Assembly (NCBI GenBank): GCA_023101885.1
Contig: JALPQD010000115.1
Coordinates: 1,309,953 to 1,373,952, forward strand
Reading direction: 5' to 3'
Length of the DNA stretch: 64,000 bases
Origin: Typhlomys cinereus
Lineage: Eukaryota; Chordata; Mammalia; Rodentia; Platacanthomyidae
The translations under genes were made by a program, and so were the position numbers. This document shows, in pieces, positions 9,423-20,850 of the stretch. Under the pieces are notes generated by a model. The model made no database searches. It was given only the letters and a program-made list of their open reading frames with translations, and was not told the DNA's origin. The number at the start of each line of letters is the position of its first letter. Within the stretch, counting starts at the first letter, position 1.

Positions 9423-12323
9423 ATTGTGTGAATTGCAAAAATAAAGAGATGTTGTTAAATTTTTATATGACTACTGACCAGTAAAACAGAGTAAATATTT
9501 CAAATTGTTCTAGGTGTACATTTTGAGGATCACAGTTTGGAAGAATGTTGATTAAGATTTCGATGTTTGTTCCTAAAGAATGTAGTCTATGAAGTTTAGT
9601 ATACAGAATCACTGAGCGTATTTGTCATCATTCAACACTGAAAACTAAACATGGTATTATTGGGGGAGGTGTGGGTTTATCTTTGCTTGAAAGCAAATTG
9701 TGTAATTATATTTTTAATATAATTTGACTAGAACATTAATTGCAACATAGAGAAAAGAATCCCCCTGCCCTAGGTCATCACTGTGGAGACCTGTTGAAAA
9801 AGGGAAAGGTGAAAAAAAAGACAGTTACTAAAACATCCAAGATAAAATTATGAAGTTATGCATGTTCAATTAAACATGTGTCTGTCAGTTCCCAAGTCCT
9901 TTCCAGTAAAAAGCAAAAAGACTTTTTAAAATGAAAACAATGAGAAAAGAAAGAATTGTTTCTACATTTTAGCTGGAAATGTAGCACTCAGGGAATTAAA
10001 TGCTGTGCTAAATGACATAGAACACTGTCAGCAGCACTGATTTAAAGCTCAAGAAAACACTGTGACATTCTGAAGTGCAAAGAAAATACAAATCTTATCA
10101 GAACCATGAAAATAATAGTGATAAGACAGTCATGATGTCCAACATATATCAGATTATAAGACCAAATGTGACACTGACCACATAAAATGTAAAAATAGGA
10201 CATACTTGGTTGACAGAACAATTCTTCAAAGGCAAACAAATACCAGATGGGGCAGAAAGAATGACATTGCACATTAGAAAGATGGAAAACATGCACGTGC
10301 CCACAGAAGTGACTTTGAAAGCCACTCACAATTTTGTAAATAAAAGTTAGAGATCATGTTCCAAATAATATCCCTTGAAGAAGGACCATTTATCTCTATA
10401 GATAAAATAATTTAAAGAGATATCTTTCCAGATGTGCCTGGCTCTATTTTCTCCTACAGTCAAAACATCTGGTGCTTGTTCAACTTATCACTGCAAGACT
10501 TGGAGTTTGTGGCCACTGTTTACTTGCTAAGTACTATTTTTGGATTGAAAATCTAATTTCAAAATTACCACTGATAATTGGAATAAAAGTGTCAATGCCC
10601 TACTTTCAATGACACTCATACAACGTAATTTGGGATTCTCTTAGAGATAAGTGTGTGTGTTGCCAGGTCTGTGTCTAATGAGGTTGGTGAGATAGTGGCT
10701 TCAAGTCAGAAATGGTGGGAGTATTTACACTACAGAAATTGGCAAGAACTAATTGCTAGACATTCACCAGCACAATACTGCTAATTATATTTGCCATTTC
10801 CTGGGATGAAAGAGCAAAAAAAAAGATTACTTGAAACCCTAGTTTTCAGTTTGGCCTAAGGAAGCCCAATAGATCCAGGCATCAGAGGACTTAAAACCAT
10901 CGTGGACTCCGTGGGAAGCATTAATTGTTCAAAAGACAAAGAATGGGAATGCAAGTATAAGAAACCTCAAGTTAATTTTACAACAAAGAGGTTCGTGTGA
11001 CGAGGGAGTACTTATAAGCAGTGTGCTGTTCTAATCTATAACCCCTTGGACAGACATATGTTTGCCAAGCAGGCTTCTTTCAGACTCCCTGGAATCGGCA
11101 AATAATCCCAGCCAATGCTGCCCATGGCATAGACTGCCATTGCCTAAGAGACTCAGAGTCTTACAGACAGTGGTTGTAGACAAGAAGAAAGTGATGCTCA
11201 GGGAATCATCCTCGGGTAGTATTGTCTGTGCTTTGCAATTCTCCTGGTAGCTACTATTAAATACTGAAGTTTTCCTAACACTTGTACATGGATTCACACT
11301 TAGAGTCAAACATACAGGAATAAAGTTACATGAGAACCTTAATGGACCTGTTTGACCTGCTTGACAGACAACTGAATGGATCCTGCCTGCAACACACCAT
11401 AATCTACAACTCCAACCAGAGCCCATGTGCAGTGGAATCTATCCATTAGAGTGGCCCAGAATGGAAAACACTGCCACAGATGCATAATAATTAGGCTATT
11501 TGGCAAGAATTCAAAGAACACCACTGGTAAATTCTAATGACATGCTAATTATACTTTAAAAATGCCAATAGTAACCTATAATAATTTGCCTAGTAAGGTT
11601 ATTGGTAAATAGAGCCACTGGGAGACAGGAAGATTCAGTGTAATGCATCACAAAAGCATCTGCCCAAGAGGTAAAAATGATATTTAACATAGGGCCACCA
11701 GCACCTGACATTTTATTCTAAGTTTACAAAAGCATACGAAACACTAACCCAAAGTCAATGGGAAAGAATTCTTGACTGTAGGATTGGGAGTCATTTGAAC
11801 ATAGTCACAGGACCATAAGATTATATTGTAATCATCTTATTTTGCTTAATCATCTTAGCATGCATAAGCACACTCTGCAATGCTTTCATGAAGACAGAAT
11901 TAGCTAATGACTCATTTTCCAGAGTGTAACCCTATTGTTAAGCAATGTATGGCTGTGTGAGAACAACAAAGAATTTGCATCTTTTAACAAGAAGGCTTTT
12001 CTTAAGAAAAGGGACTACTTAAGATACTTAGAAAGTATTCTAAAGAATTCCATCCAGGACAGCACTGTAAATTCAATCTTTGACACAATGACAGATTTTT
12101 TAAAAAGCTTCAGCCAAATTTGAGCACAAGACAAGCAAGCCTGGGCCAGAGTCAGGAGAGAAATGGAAATTCTGAGCAGACATGGGGTTCCCACAAAGGA
12201 GTGGAGTGAGCGAAGACCAGCGGGCAGAGAAACGGAAGAAGAAATGGCAGATGGGACACCTGCGAGGAGGATGTGCGGAGTAAAAGATACTGCAAATGAT
12301 ACAGTCAGAACTTGGCACAGAAT
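9423..12323. other. About 2.9 kb of anonymous sequence
   Basis: I recognise no transposon, RNA gene or exon. Open frames at 10042-10329 (minus, 95 codons) and 11031-11426 (minus, 131 codons) have no recognisable motif or homologous signature. Part of this may be very old diverged repeat or unique intergenic DNA. Confidence 0.5.
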
Positions 12324-12340
12324 AAGACATGGGCTAGTGA

Positions 12341-12630
12341 CAACAGTGTTCCTGTACTAAAGGGGAACACAAGAAAGAGCTCTAGGTAATGCCACTGAGT
12401 ACTTACACCTCATCAGAGAGGAGGACCCAGAGGGAAGTTTGACATGCACACTAAAGAATGCTCCAGAATGGGGGGAAGGGAGGGAGAGAGGGCACTGGGA
12501 GAAAGAGAGGGAGGGGGGAAAGGAAACGGAAAAGGGGGGAGGGAGCAAGAGGGTCCAGGGAGGGGTGGAGAGAGGGAGGGGAATGGGGTACTTATCAACT
12601 TTGTATGAGTGGAAGAAATAAAAAAAAAAA
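12341..12630 (+). mobile_element. 5'-truncated L1 3' UTR, sense
   Basis: The 3' UTR starts at 'caacagtgttcctgtac' and runs through 'gcatgcacactaaagaatgc'-type text, the purine tract (12470-12590) and the tip 'aactttgtatgagtggaa' to an A-rich tail. A 17-bp duplication with two mismatches lies at 12324-12340 and 12631-12647. The target was the 5' end of the following SINE, so both duplication copies carry SINE head sequence. Confidence 0.85.
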
Positions 12631-12815
12631 AAGACAGGAGCTAGTGATCTGACTCAGAAGACAGAAGCACCTGCACACAAATCTGACCACCTGAGTTCAA
12701 CTCCCAAAGCCTCCATGGTGGAAGGAGAGAACTGACTTCTGAAGGTTGTGCTTTGGCCTCTGTGAAAGCACCATAGAACACCTGCTTTCTCTGTCTGTCT
12801 CTCTGTCTTTCTCTG

Positions 12816-12885
<70 letters not shown>

Positions 12886-12960
12886 ACACACACACACATA
12901 CACACACACACACACACGTGCGCATGCATGCACACAAATAGATAAAGAAATAAAATAAAA
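12631..12960 (+). mobile_element. B3-like SINE with long (TC)n and (CA)n
   Basis: The head 'gagctagtgatctgactcag' is followed by 'ctccatggtggaaggaga', 'actgacttctgaaggttg', then about 65 bp of (TC)n (12817-12881), (CA)n (12884-12917) and an A-rich end. Its first bases are duplicated by the L1 insertion at 12341. Confidence 0.75.
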
Positions 12961-13040
12961 TATTTTAAAATAGATGAGATAACAATCCCTGAGGCATGCC
13001 GAGGTTCATGTCACCCCTAACAAAGGATGAAATGTGAAGT
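12961..13040. other. Short spacer
   Basis: Nothing recognised. Confidence 0.4.
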
Positions 13041-13450
13041 GCAAGCTGTCTTAGTTCATATTCCTATTGCTGTAGTAAACACATAGCCCAAACTAAGGGA
13101 TGTTTATTCATAATTGTGGCTCAGGTCACCGTCCACGATGGCAGCACAGTTACCAGCAGATACAAGGGAACTGGCCAGATGAGATCCACAAAAAGAGCAA
13201 GAGAGGGGCGAAGATGAAAGTATATCCTCTAGCTTGTCAGTCTGCTAGTGTGCCAGTCTGCCTATTAGTTCCCTTCCCATCTTATCCACCTGGGAAAATG
13301 GGAGAATGGTCCCACTCATTATGGGTTGGGTCTTCTCACATCAAGCATGCAATTAGACAATCTCCCACAGGTCTGTCTTAACTAGATCATGCTTCATAGG
13401 TGTGCCCAAAGACTCGGTTCTCTATTGTCAAGTTGACACTTTAGGCTAAT
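13041..13450 (-). mobile_element. Interspersed repeat R (AATAAA-ended family), antisense
   Basis: The copy begins with 'ttcatattcctattgctg' and ends with 'gtcaagttgacactttagg'. In between it has 'gatggcagcacagttacc' and 'cccactcattatgggttg'. The same layout recurs at 28115, 32676, 50003 and 63766 on this strand and at several places on the plus strand. It resembles a common rodent repeat whose family name I cannot state with certainty. Confidence 0.6.
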
Positions 13451-14035
13451 GGCATAAATGCTATCTTTTCAGAATCTGGAGTGGTATACATGTATGCTAA
13501 CATGCTAAAACTACAAATAAAAGGAGAGAAATGTAATAATGTTCTAGCTCACCAGCCAGGAAAACAGTGAAAATAAAGAATATAGAAATTCTATTAATCA
13601 GGGTAAGAGAAAAATAAAAGAACAAAATCAAATAGCATGAAACAGCACAAAATACGTGTAACTACAGTGATATGCACGATTAACTGATTAAGACTCATTA
13701 ACATTGAAACCCCATTGATTATGAAACACATTCTTAAAATAAAATCACACAGAAAGGCATAGCATGTGGCAAATTTACAGCAAGCAATCCAGTCAAAACT
13801 AATTGAAATGGAAGTCAAAATGTAAAGGATAAAGAGGAATAGTAAGAAATCTTGTGTAACAGGAAAGTGGAATGATCTACGGAGAGAAAAACTTGTGAAC
13901 TTAGATAAAACAGTCAGCATACTCTAAAGTATATAAGAAGCCACTGAAAAGCAGAGAAGGATTTGGTAGATGTGTAATAATGATGAACATCATATCTTCT
14001 ACAGATCAAGCAGACCAGAAGTTTAAAAATATGTA
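13451..14035. other. Anonymous sequence
   Basis: A minus-strand open frame of 108 codons (13594-13920) is hydrophobic and A/T-driven, with no family motif. I do not call it a gene. Confidence 0.5.
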
Positions 14036-14051
14036 AGATATTAAACAACTA

Positions 14052-14128
14052 GGGGAGAGGTAGAGGGAGGGAGAGGACTGGGGTACCTATTAAGTTTGTA
14101 TGAGTGGAAAAAATAATAATGATAAAAA
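14052..14128 (+). mobile_element. Minimal L1 insertion (77 bp of 3' tip)
   Basis: Only the end of the purine tract, the tip 'ttaagtttgtatgagtgg' and an A-rich tail are present. A 16-bp duplication (one mismatch) lies at 14036-14051 and 14129-14144, including 'attaaacaacta'. It is an extreme case of 5' truncation. Confidence 0.85.
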
Positions 14129-14144
14129 AGAGATTAAACAACTA

Positions 14145-14549
14145 AATGCATCCATTTGATCTAATGTGCAATCACAGAATATTCATGAAAACATGCTGTG
14201 TCACAGTTGACAGAAAGGTTTCCACAGATTTACATGGATGTAATATAATTCATATTTTCTCACTGTAAGGTAACTACAGAGAAATCAAAAGTTAATTAAC
14301 TTTTCATTTAATTAATATAATTTATTATTAACTTAATAAAGAGAAGATCATTGCTAGTATAGGAAGGGAAATGAGCTTGGCATTGAAAAAAAGTATATAA
14401 TTTTTTGTCAGTCTTGCTTATTTTTCAATGAAATCTGTCATGAAGGAAAGGAAGCCTCGCCCTTCCCTAAAAATTTATATGCAGCTAATGGTTGAAAGTG
14501 GAGGGAAAGATGTTTGATTCCATGTAGCAGCAGCCACTGGTAAGTGCCC
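14145..14549. other. Anonymous A/T-rich sequence
   Basis: Nothing recognised. Confidence 0.5.
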
Positions 14550-14845
14550 ATAAACAAAGTCTCACACACATGCTCTTGGAACCAACCCGGTGAAGCTCAC
14601 TGAGTCATGAAGAATAAGATGAAGAAGGAAGATGCAGAGGAGAAGTGATGGAGCAGGTATGAAAGTGGAAGGAGGAGTGAGATGGGAAGAAGGAAGAGAT
14701 CAGCAAGATTGGGAGAGAGACAAGACAGGGAGACAGGGGAGAGTGACTGGATCTGAATGCATTATATACATGCACAAAAGTGCCATAATGAAACCCATTA
14801 TTATTGATGATGAATATATGCTAACAAAACAATTTTTTAAAAGAG
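14550..14845 (+). mobile_element. Old Lx-like L1 3' UTR, sense
   Basis: A purine-rich tract at 14605-14750 is followed by 'aagtgccataatgaaaccca' and an A/T-rich end near 14840. This is the order seen at the 3' end of old rodent L1s. Confidence 0.5.
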
Positions 14846-15229
14846 GAAAATTTATAGTGTTTAGTCTCCATGCATTTGTGAAGCATAATTTCTGTAGTTT
14901 TCCTTGCCACCGATTTCTTGGCTTATTGTACTATGATCTGATAAGATATAAATTATTTTTCAATTTTGTTGCATTTGGGGAGAATTGGCTTGTGGCCTAA
15001 AAAGTGATCAGCTTTAGAGAAGATCCCATGGGCAGTGTGAGTTCCTATTAAGGAGGGTGTGACCTGGATTTGCAGTGGAGATCCCAGCATGTTGGAGATG
15101 TCAAAACCACTGGACGTGTGCTGAGGGAGGCTGCAGGCGTGGACCAGAGCTGGCCCAGGCAGAAGCAGTGCAAGCTGTAGGCAGCAGAGCTGAGGCATGG
15201 AGCTGCATAACCTTTCAGCTTTAGACACT
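14846..15229. other. Anonymous sequence
   Basis: Nothing recognised. Short open frames only. Confidence 0.5.
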
Positions 15230-15600
15230 ATGAACCCTGGATGACAGACATTGAGTTACAGGAATTGGCACACCCATGAAGAATCATTTAGTTCAGGCAA
15301 ACTCCAAGAAAGCCTATGCAAGATTATCTAATTGATGTGGGATGAACCAGTCCCTAGTGGGGTCATTCTCTGGGGAGGCAGATAAGATAGAGAAAGCTGC
15401 TTCAGAATTTGGTCACACTAGCAAGCAAGGAAGCATGTCCTTCACTCAGCAAGTCTTGTGGATCTTTGGTAGCTAGTACCTTAGGTACCAACTTAGTACC
15501 TTTGGTATCAACTGTCGTCATGATGATGAACCATAATCAGGAACTGTAGGCCAAGAACAAACTATTTGGTCATGTGTTCATATCAACAAAGAAAAGTAAC
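15230..15600 (+). mobile_element. Interspersed repeat R, sense, degenerate
   Basis: Landmarks are 'gattatctaattgatgtggg', 'ccagtccctagtggggtc', 'ataagatagagaaagctg' and 'aactgtaggccaagaacaaa'. They occur in the same order as in the better-preserved copies at 23381 and 58645. Confidence 0.5.
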
Positions 15601-15639
15601 CAGAACACCTTCCTGGAGAACCTTTGCTCATCTATTCCT

Positions 15640-16690
15640 ATTATGAAATCTATTCTTTCCTATGCTCTTATTACTGAGACTATCTTTCTTCTTCCTCTGC
15701 GTAAAGTTTTTCTTCAGGAATTCTCTGCATTGCTGATTCAGTAGTCATCAACTGCCTTTGTCTACATTTGTCTTGAAATGTCCTTATTCCTCTATCAGGT
15801 TTCAAACATAGTTTCATTGGATTTTGACAGTAATTTATACTTTCAAGGGCTTGTTTTCTATCATTTAATTCTTTCCTGGCTTCCAGGGTTGCTGGTGTGA
15901 AATTAGATGTTATTCTGATGTTTCTGGCTGTGTAGTGAGTCTTTTTTTTTAAAAACCTCACAGCTTTTAGTACTGTTTCTTTATTTTAAAGATTTTTTAG
16001 CCATAATATGTCACAGAGATGTTCTTCTCTGATCATGATGAAATGTCTTGTATTTGAATAGTCTTTCTCTTTCTATAGATTTTTGGGACATTTTCTCTCT
16101 TTGAGTTCATTGAATGAATTCACTGTACTTTCAGTGTTTATTTTATCTCCACTTCTTTTATCCTGTGGATTCTTAGGCTTGGTCTCCTGTAGTATCCCTG
16201 AGTTCTTAAATGTTGCATTTGTGTTCTTTCTTTGCCTGTCTTTATTAATGTCTGAATACTCAGTCTTAATCTCCATTCCTGACATTCATTCTTCTGTTTG
16301 GTCAAGTCTCATAGGTGCTATCTTCTCCTGTCTTCTTTATGTGATTCATTGAACTTTTCATTTACAATATTCCTATTCAGTTTCTGCTTAGAATCTCAGT
16401 TTCCTTGCTGAATTATTGTTCTATGTGGCTGACTTTGTCATCTGCTTTACTGTTTTGCTCTTTCATTTTGCAAATTTTCCCCTCTGTGTTGTTGACTTTC
16501 TTCTTCAGATCTTGCAACAAATTCATCTGTGTGTTTATTTTTTTCAGGTCACAGATCATTTTTTTAACCAGTAAACTTCTGAGACCTTCATATGTTATTT
16601 TACCTATTTTTATGTCTCTGAGCTTTGTCACTGAGCCATTAGGTCACCTTGCTTTTTTATGTTCCTTGTGTTTCTATGCTTTGTGATGTG
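15640..16690 (-). pseudogene. L1 ORF1 relic, antisense
   Basis: Read on the minus strand, this is a decayed L1 ORF1, the RNA-binding chaperone of the retrotransposon. The C-terminal domain is clearest: the frame at 15680-15961 contains 'IRITSNFTPATLEARKEL' and 'IRTFQDKCRQRQLMTTESA', in the order and spacing of the ORF1p C-terminal domain. Upstream, 15990-16060 resembles the end of the RRM-like part in a broken frame. The frame at 16413-16631 ('CDLKKINTQMNLLQDLKKKV') looks like the coiled coil. Stops and frameshifts separate these pieces. I see no ORF2 next to it on the expected side (below 15640), so the element is internally deleted or rearranged. Confidence 0.7.
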
Positions 16691-17089
16691 TGTGTGTTAG
16701 CTAGTTTGGATAATTTTTCTGATTTTAATTGATGACCTTTGTGTTGAGTAGTTAAAGGCTCAGTCCTCAGTACCACTCAGCAAGGAGAAATTGAAATGCT
16801 TTTGGAAATGGACTCTGCCCCCTCCAGATAGACACACAGACACACAGACACACAGACACACACACACACAGACACACACACACACACCAGGGAACTGTGG
16901 AGCTGAAGTTGTGCTCCCCGTCTTTTTCTCTGCTCTTTCCACCCATCCTTTCATATCCTTTGTGGATTTCCAAAGTTCTTCCTCTTTTTTTGTCTTTGAG
17001 ATAGAGCTCATTTTTCCTTCCTCTGACTCTCTCCTTCACTGCTGCACACAGAAGCATATTTTTTCAGTGTCTTGCCCAGAAGTGCCAAA
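16691..17089. other. Anonymous sequence with a CA-rich tract
   Basis: This contains an 8-bp-unit repeat, (CAGACACA)n, merging into (CA)n at 16826-16887. The rest may be upstream L1 sequence but I cannot show it. Confidence 0.5.
16826..16887. repeat. (CAGACACA)n/(CA)n tandem repeat
   Basis: 'gacacaca' units recur with an 8-bp period before becoming pure CA. Confidence 0.9.
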
Positions 17090-17094
17090 TCCAA

Positions 17095-17330
17095 ATATAT
17101 CTTTAAATTCTAGTTTCAATAGTTATCTACTGAGTAGCCTTGAGGCAAGTCATTTTACCTCTCTGAGTTTGGGTTCCATGACATATCATAAGATAGCATA
17201 ACTCGGAAATTTTTCATACAGATTAATTGGAGAGACAATCTGTAAATACAGATATCACAATATTTAGCAGAAACTCAAAAGCTAGTTTCAGCCCTTACAT
17301 ACAATGTGCATTTAGTAAACATCAGTGGAA
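17095..17330 (+). mobile_element. MIR-like SINE relic
   Basis: 'ccttgaggcaagtcatttta' followed by 'cctctctgagtttgggttcc' is the diagnostic MIR core. The rest is degenerate. Confidence 0.65.
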
Positions 17331-18003
17331 CTAATGAATAAATACCAAATAGATGAAGTACACATACTTTTGTAAATGAAGTATAGAATAGAATTTAATT
17401 AATCAACCAGATACTATTTTAAACATAAACCAGAAAAAGTATAACTTATTCTGTTTTTAATTATCCTCAGATTCAAAAAGCAAAGATTTTATCCAGACCT
17501 ATCGGAAAATATGATGTCACATCTCTTTGCTCCTCTTGGATTCAGTAGTATAATAGGTTTTAATCATGGAACCTGTCTGTCCAAACAAAAGATATTTTGC
17601 TCACAAAAGAAGAGAGGCATAGAAGCCAATTCCTGTTGTCCAGCAAGCTATGGGGCTTGCAGGGGGAACTACAGAAGTAATTGTCAGAGGGAACTCAATA
17701 AAGCTAGGTGAGCGTATGTCACCTAGACATAAAGGAGAAATTCCTAGCAATATGGCTGCCATGACACCACATCAGGCAAAGGTCCATGTGATTTCCCTCC
17801 AAGTGTGATAGCCCAGACATCTTGAACTTAACGCAGACTGCACAGCAAGCCGAGACCCACCCAACTTGCTGATCTGATGGGTAATGAGGTGTGTACAGCA
17901 ATATGTTGGGCAGCAGCCATCACTCTCCAGCCCTTTGTTGGCTACAATCACCTCCCAGAAATATCTAAGTGACTGCAAGCCAGCCATTTGTTTTTTGTTT
18001 TTT
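17331..18003. other. Anonymous sequence
   Basis: No repeat or gene recognised. Overlapping short open frames near 17719-17987 lack any family signature. Confidence 0.5.
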
Positions 18004-18013
18004 TGTTTGTTTT

Positions 18014-18049
<36 letters not shown>

Positions 18050-18240
18050 TCTCTGGGCCTCAGGAGAAAGCTTTTCTCCTCTCTTCATTTGTCTATGAGT
18101 GTCGATGTATTTTCAGCTCAATTGCTGCTTGGCATGACCTTCCCAAGGCTAATAACAAGTTAGCTGAAAGAAGAAAACGTTTCCAGATCTTACAGATAGA
18201 TGGCGCGGATGATAGGGTTGACAAGTAACAGAGACCGTTC
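18004..18240 (-). mobile_element. Poly(T)-led retroelement or MIR-like relic, antisense
   Basis: A 31-base T run (18016-18046) precedes about 190 bp that, on the minus strand, contains 'agccttgggaaggtcatg', which resembles the MIR core. The T run could be the tail of a retrocopy in antisense or an unrelated homopolymer. A weak CTCF-like core, 'tagatggcgc', lies at about 18197-18206. Confidence 0.4.
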
Positions 18241-18553
18241 AGGAACTCAGAGCTCACACTGGAAAATGACAGAAAACTAGCATGAGCCCGGAAAGGTGGC
18301 TAAGTTCACCCTCACCTGAAACGTATGACATCTTGGTTTTGTTAATCCTGTTTGAAAGTATTCTAAGGTATTGAAATAAATGGATTAATTTGGAAGAAAT
18401 ATTAGGACTGACTTGATTCGTTCTACATCAAAATACATTTCAGATATTTAAAGTATTTGATATAGAATTACTATCAGAAATAAATAGCAGAAATTAATAT
18501 TAACAATGTGAATATTATCTTCATAAGCTTGAAGACAAATGCAAAATGTAAAA
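18241..18553. other. Anonymous sequence
   Basis: Nothing recognised. Confidence 0.5.
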
Positions 18554-18711
18554 AGAGCTGGTGAGATAGCTCAGGTTAGACACTTGCTTCCAAACTTGGT
18601 GACCTGACTTTGATCTCTAGTAGCCCACATGGTGGAGGGAGAAAACTGACTTCCAAAAGTTTTCCCTGACCTCCGTCCATACACCATGATAAGCATGTGT
18701 GATAGTCTCTG

Positions 18712-18747
<36 letters not shown>

Positions 18748-18765
18748 AAAATATTTTGAAAGGAA
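18554..18765 (+). mobile_element. B3-like SINE with (TC)n
   Basis: 'gagctggtgagatagctcag' head, 'cccacatggtggagggaga', 'ctgacctccgtccatacac', then (TC)n (18714-18742) and 'aaataaaatattttgaaagg'. Confidence 0.75.
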
Positions 18766-18959
18766 ACACTGAAATATATAAACATGCAAAACTCAATGCT
18801 TATTATGTGGCAGGAAAGTCATATATGAAGTTAAATAATAAAGCAGTTTAACATCTATGACAAGGTTCATTTTCCATGCTTAAAAAGCAAAGGAAAAACA
18901 AGCATGAGCAATCATTTTCCAAGAACAGCTTTAATAGTAAACAAAAAATATGCATAAAA
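18766..18959. other. Anonymous spacer
   Basis: Nothing recognised. Confidence 0.4.
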
Positions 18960-19200
18960 ATGGTGAAAGCCAGTGAAAAAAAGAAGCCTGATGGCAAATC
19001 TGGTGACCTGAGTTCAAACCCTAGAATCCTACATAGTGAGGAGAGAACTGACTTTTGAAAGTTGTCCTCTAATTTCTACTTGTGCACCATAGACTTTATG
19101 TGCTCTTTCTCTCTCACCCTCTCCCATTCCCTCTCTTTCCCTCTCTCTTCCACTTTTCTCCCTCTCTCTCTCTTTCTTAAATAAAAAAATCAAATATTAA
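18960..19200 (+). mobile_element. B3-like SINE, degenerate
   Basis: 'ggtgacctgagttcaaaccc', 'gaggagagaactgactttt', 'cttgtgcaccatagacttt' and a CT-rich to A-rich end follow the B3-like order. Confidence 0.65.
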
Positions 19201-19853
19201 AAACAATGAAATGTCATTTTGTTATTTTTATTTCATTTGTCACATTGGCAAAAACTCAAGCAAATGTCGAATGTCTTCTCGTTATTGTTGAGGATGTAGG
19301 GAAATGAGCACTCTCTTACTGGCTTGAGAAAAGAGAAAGTACAGACAACTTTTTTTCCTCTCTGAGAATTTGTCTTAAGGAAGTAACAAAGCAAAGTACA
19401 TGGATGTCCCTGTCATCATCCTGGACTTGTTCATAGTGAATTAGTTAACTAGCTAAGTGCCACTCAAAGGAAGGATCTTCAGAATTAATCATGAAACACA
19501 GTAAACTGCCACAGCCACAGGATGCTTTACATGAGATCCAGAGATCCAAACTCTGGTTCTTTTGCTTGCTCTGCAAAAACTTTAGCCACTGGGTTTCATC
19601 TGGTTCAGTATATCTAGATGTTTCTCAAAACTGTTGTTTATAAATAGGAATAATTTGACTCCTTCCCTTCCTATTTTTAAACATTTTACACTTATCTTAT
19701 TTCTCTAGTTAAGATGTCAACTACTACATTGCAGGTGAAAGTGGACACCCTCACCCCATTACACATTTTACAGGAGATACTCTCGGTTTTCTCCATTTAG
19801 CATAATGTTATCTATAGATTGGTCATATGTTTCCTGTTTTATTTTGGATACTG
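19201..19853. other. Anonymous sequence
   Basis: Nothing recognised with confidence. There is a hint of L1-like antisense text around 19770-19850. Confidence 0.4.
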
Positions 19854-20620
19854 TGCTAGTTGGTTTCAGCAATTAACTTGACACTTGAGGTGAACCCATG
19901 AGCAAATCTATAGGAAACTATCTTTTTTTTGCACACGCATGCAGGTGTGTGTCATAGGCCCAATTTGTGTGTGTGTGAATATATGTCAGAGGACACCGTG
20001 AGTCCCTGTGAAAGACCAAGCGTGACTTCAGGAATTATCCTGGATTGCTTTTACCTCCTTTTCTTATATATTTTTCTTATATATTTTCTTATATATTTTT
20101 TTCTCTTTTTTATTTTATTTTTCTACTTTTACTCATCCCTGCTTCCCTCCATATCCCTCTTCTTAGCATGCTCTCCCGTCCCTTCATAAATCCTTCCAAA
20201 TCCCTCCCTACCTTCTGCCGGGGTGCTTCTATGAACCCAGGGTTCTACCTCCTTTTTCTTTTGCTCTGGGATTTCCCAGGCTTCACTCACCAGGGTCACA
20301 AGTGCAGCCACCACTGTTTCTGCCTGGTGCTTTTAAATGGACCTGGGATCTGAACTCAGGACCTTCTGTTTCTGAAGCAAAGTCTTAGCCCCTGAGCCAT
20401 CTCTTCAGCCCCGGGAGGCTGTTAATTGCATGACTAATGTGGAAACACTCAGTAGAATGGGTGAGACCATTCCCTGGGCAGATAAATAAAGATAGAGAGA
20501 GCTAGTTGAAATCTGGAAAATTAGAAATCAGCATTAGTTTTTGACCCTCTGGTTGTATTGTGGATGTGGTATAGTCAGTTCACTTGGCTCCTGTTGCTGG
20601 AATAACTTCTGTAATCCAAA
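19854..20620 (+). mobile_element. Interspersed repeat R, split by a SINE
   Basis: The 5' part at 19854-19921 ('tgtgctagttggtttcagc', 'attaacttgacacttgag') and the 3' part at 20413-20620 ('gaccattccctgggcagata') are one element interrupted by the antisense SINE at 19922-20412. Confidence 0.6.
19922..20412 (-). mobile_element. Type II SINE, antisense, with an internal insertion
   Basis: The minus strand reads as a type II SINE. Its head lies at the right edge ('cctgagccatctcttcagcc') and its 3' module at the left ('gtgacttcaggaattatcc'). About 180 bp at 20064-20247 is extra. It starts with A/T-rich 'cttatatattttt' repeats and is flanked by near-copies of 'ctacctccttttt', as expected for a second insertion with a target-site duplication. 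Confidence 0.7.
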
Positions 20621-20850
20621 ATTATGATTAAAAAATAAAGACCATTGTCATTGCTCTTGTTTTCCCACTAGAAATTGTTAAGAATTTGTGGCTGAGGATG
20701 TCTGAAGTGTTATGGTCACAGACACAGATAAATAAAGCTGAAACTAAGCTGGAAGCTTCTTCTTTACTGGCTAACCTTCCAGTGCTACAAAGGCTGCTAG
20801 AGGTGGCTCTGTGAACCCTATAATATGACTATAATAGGACTATAATAATG
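20621..20850. other. Anonymous sequence
   Basis: Nothing recognised. Confidence 0.4.

Noticed and set aside
11031..11426. 131-codon minus-strand open frame
   Set aside because: No recognisable family, no splice or promoter context.
12746..12958. Ser/Leu- and Arg/Glu-repeat open frames on both strands
   Set aside because: They are translations of the (TC)n and (CA)n microsatellites, as are similar frames near 8350, 46990, 53600, 55570, 57050 and 58120.
13133..13148. CTCF-like 'ccacgatggcagc'
   Set aside because: Several core mismatches and it lies in repeat R.
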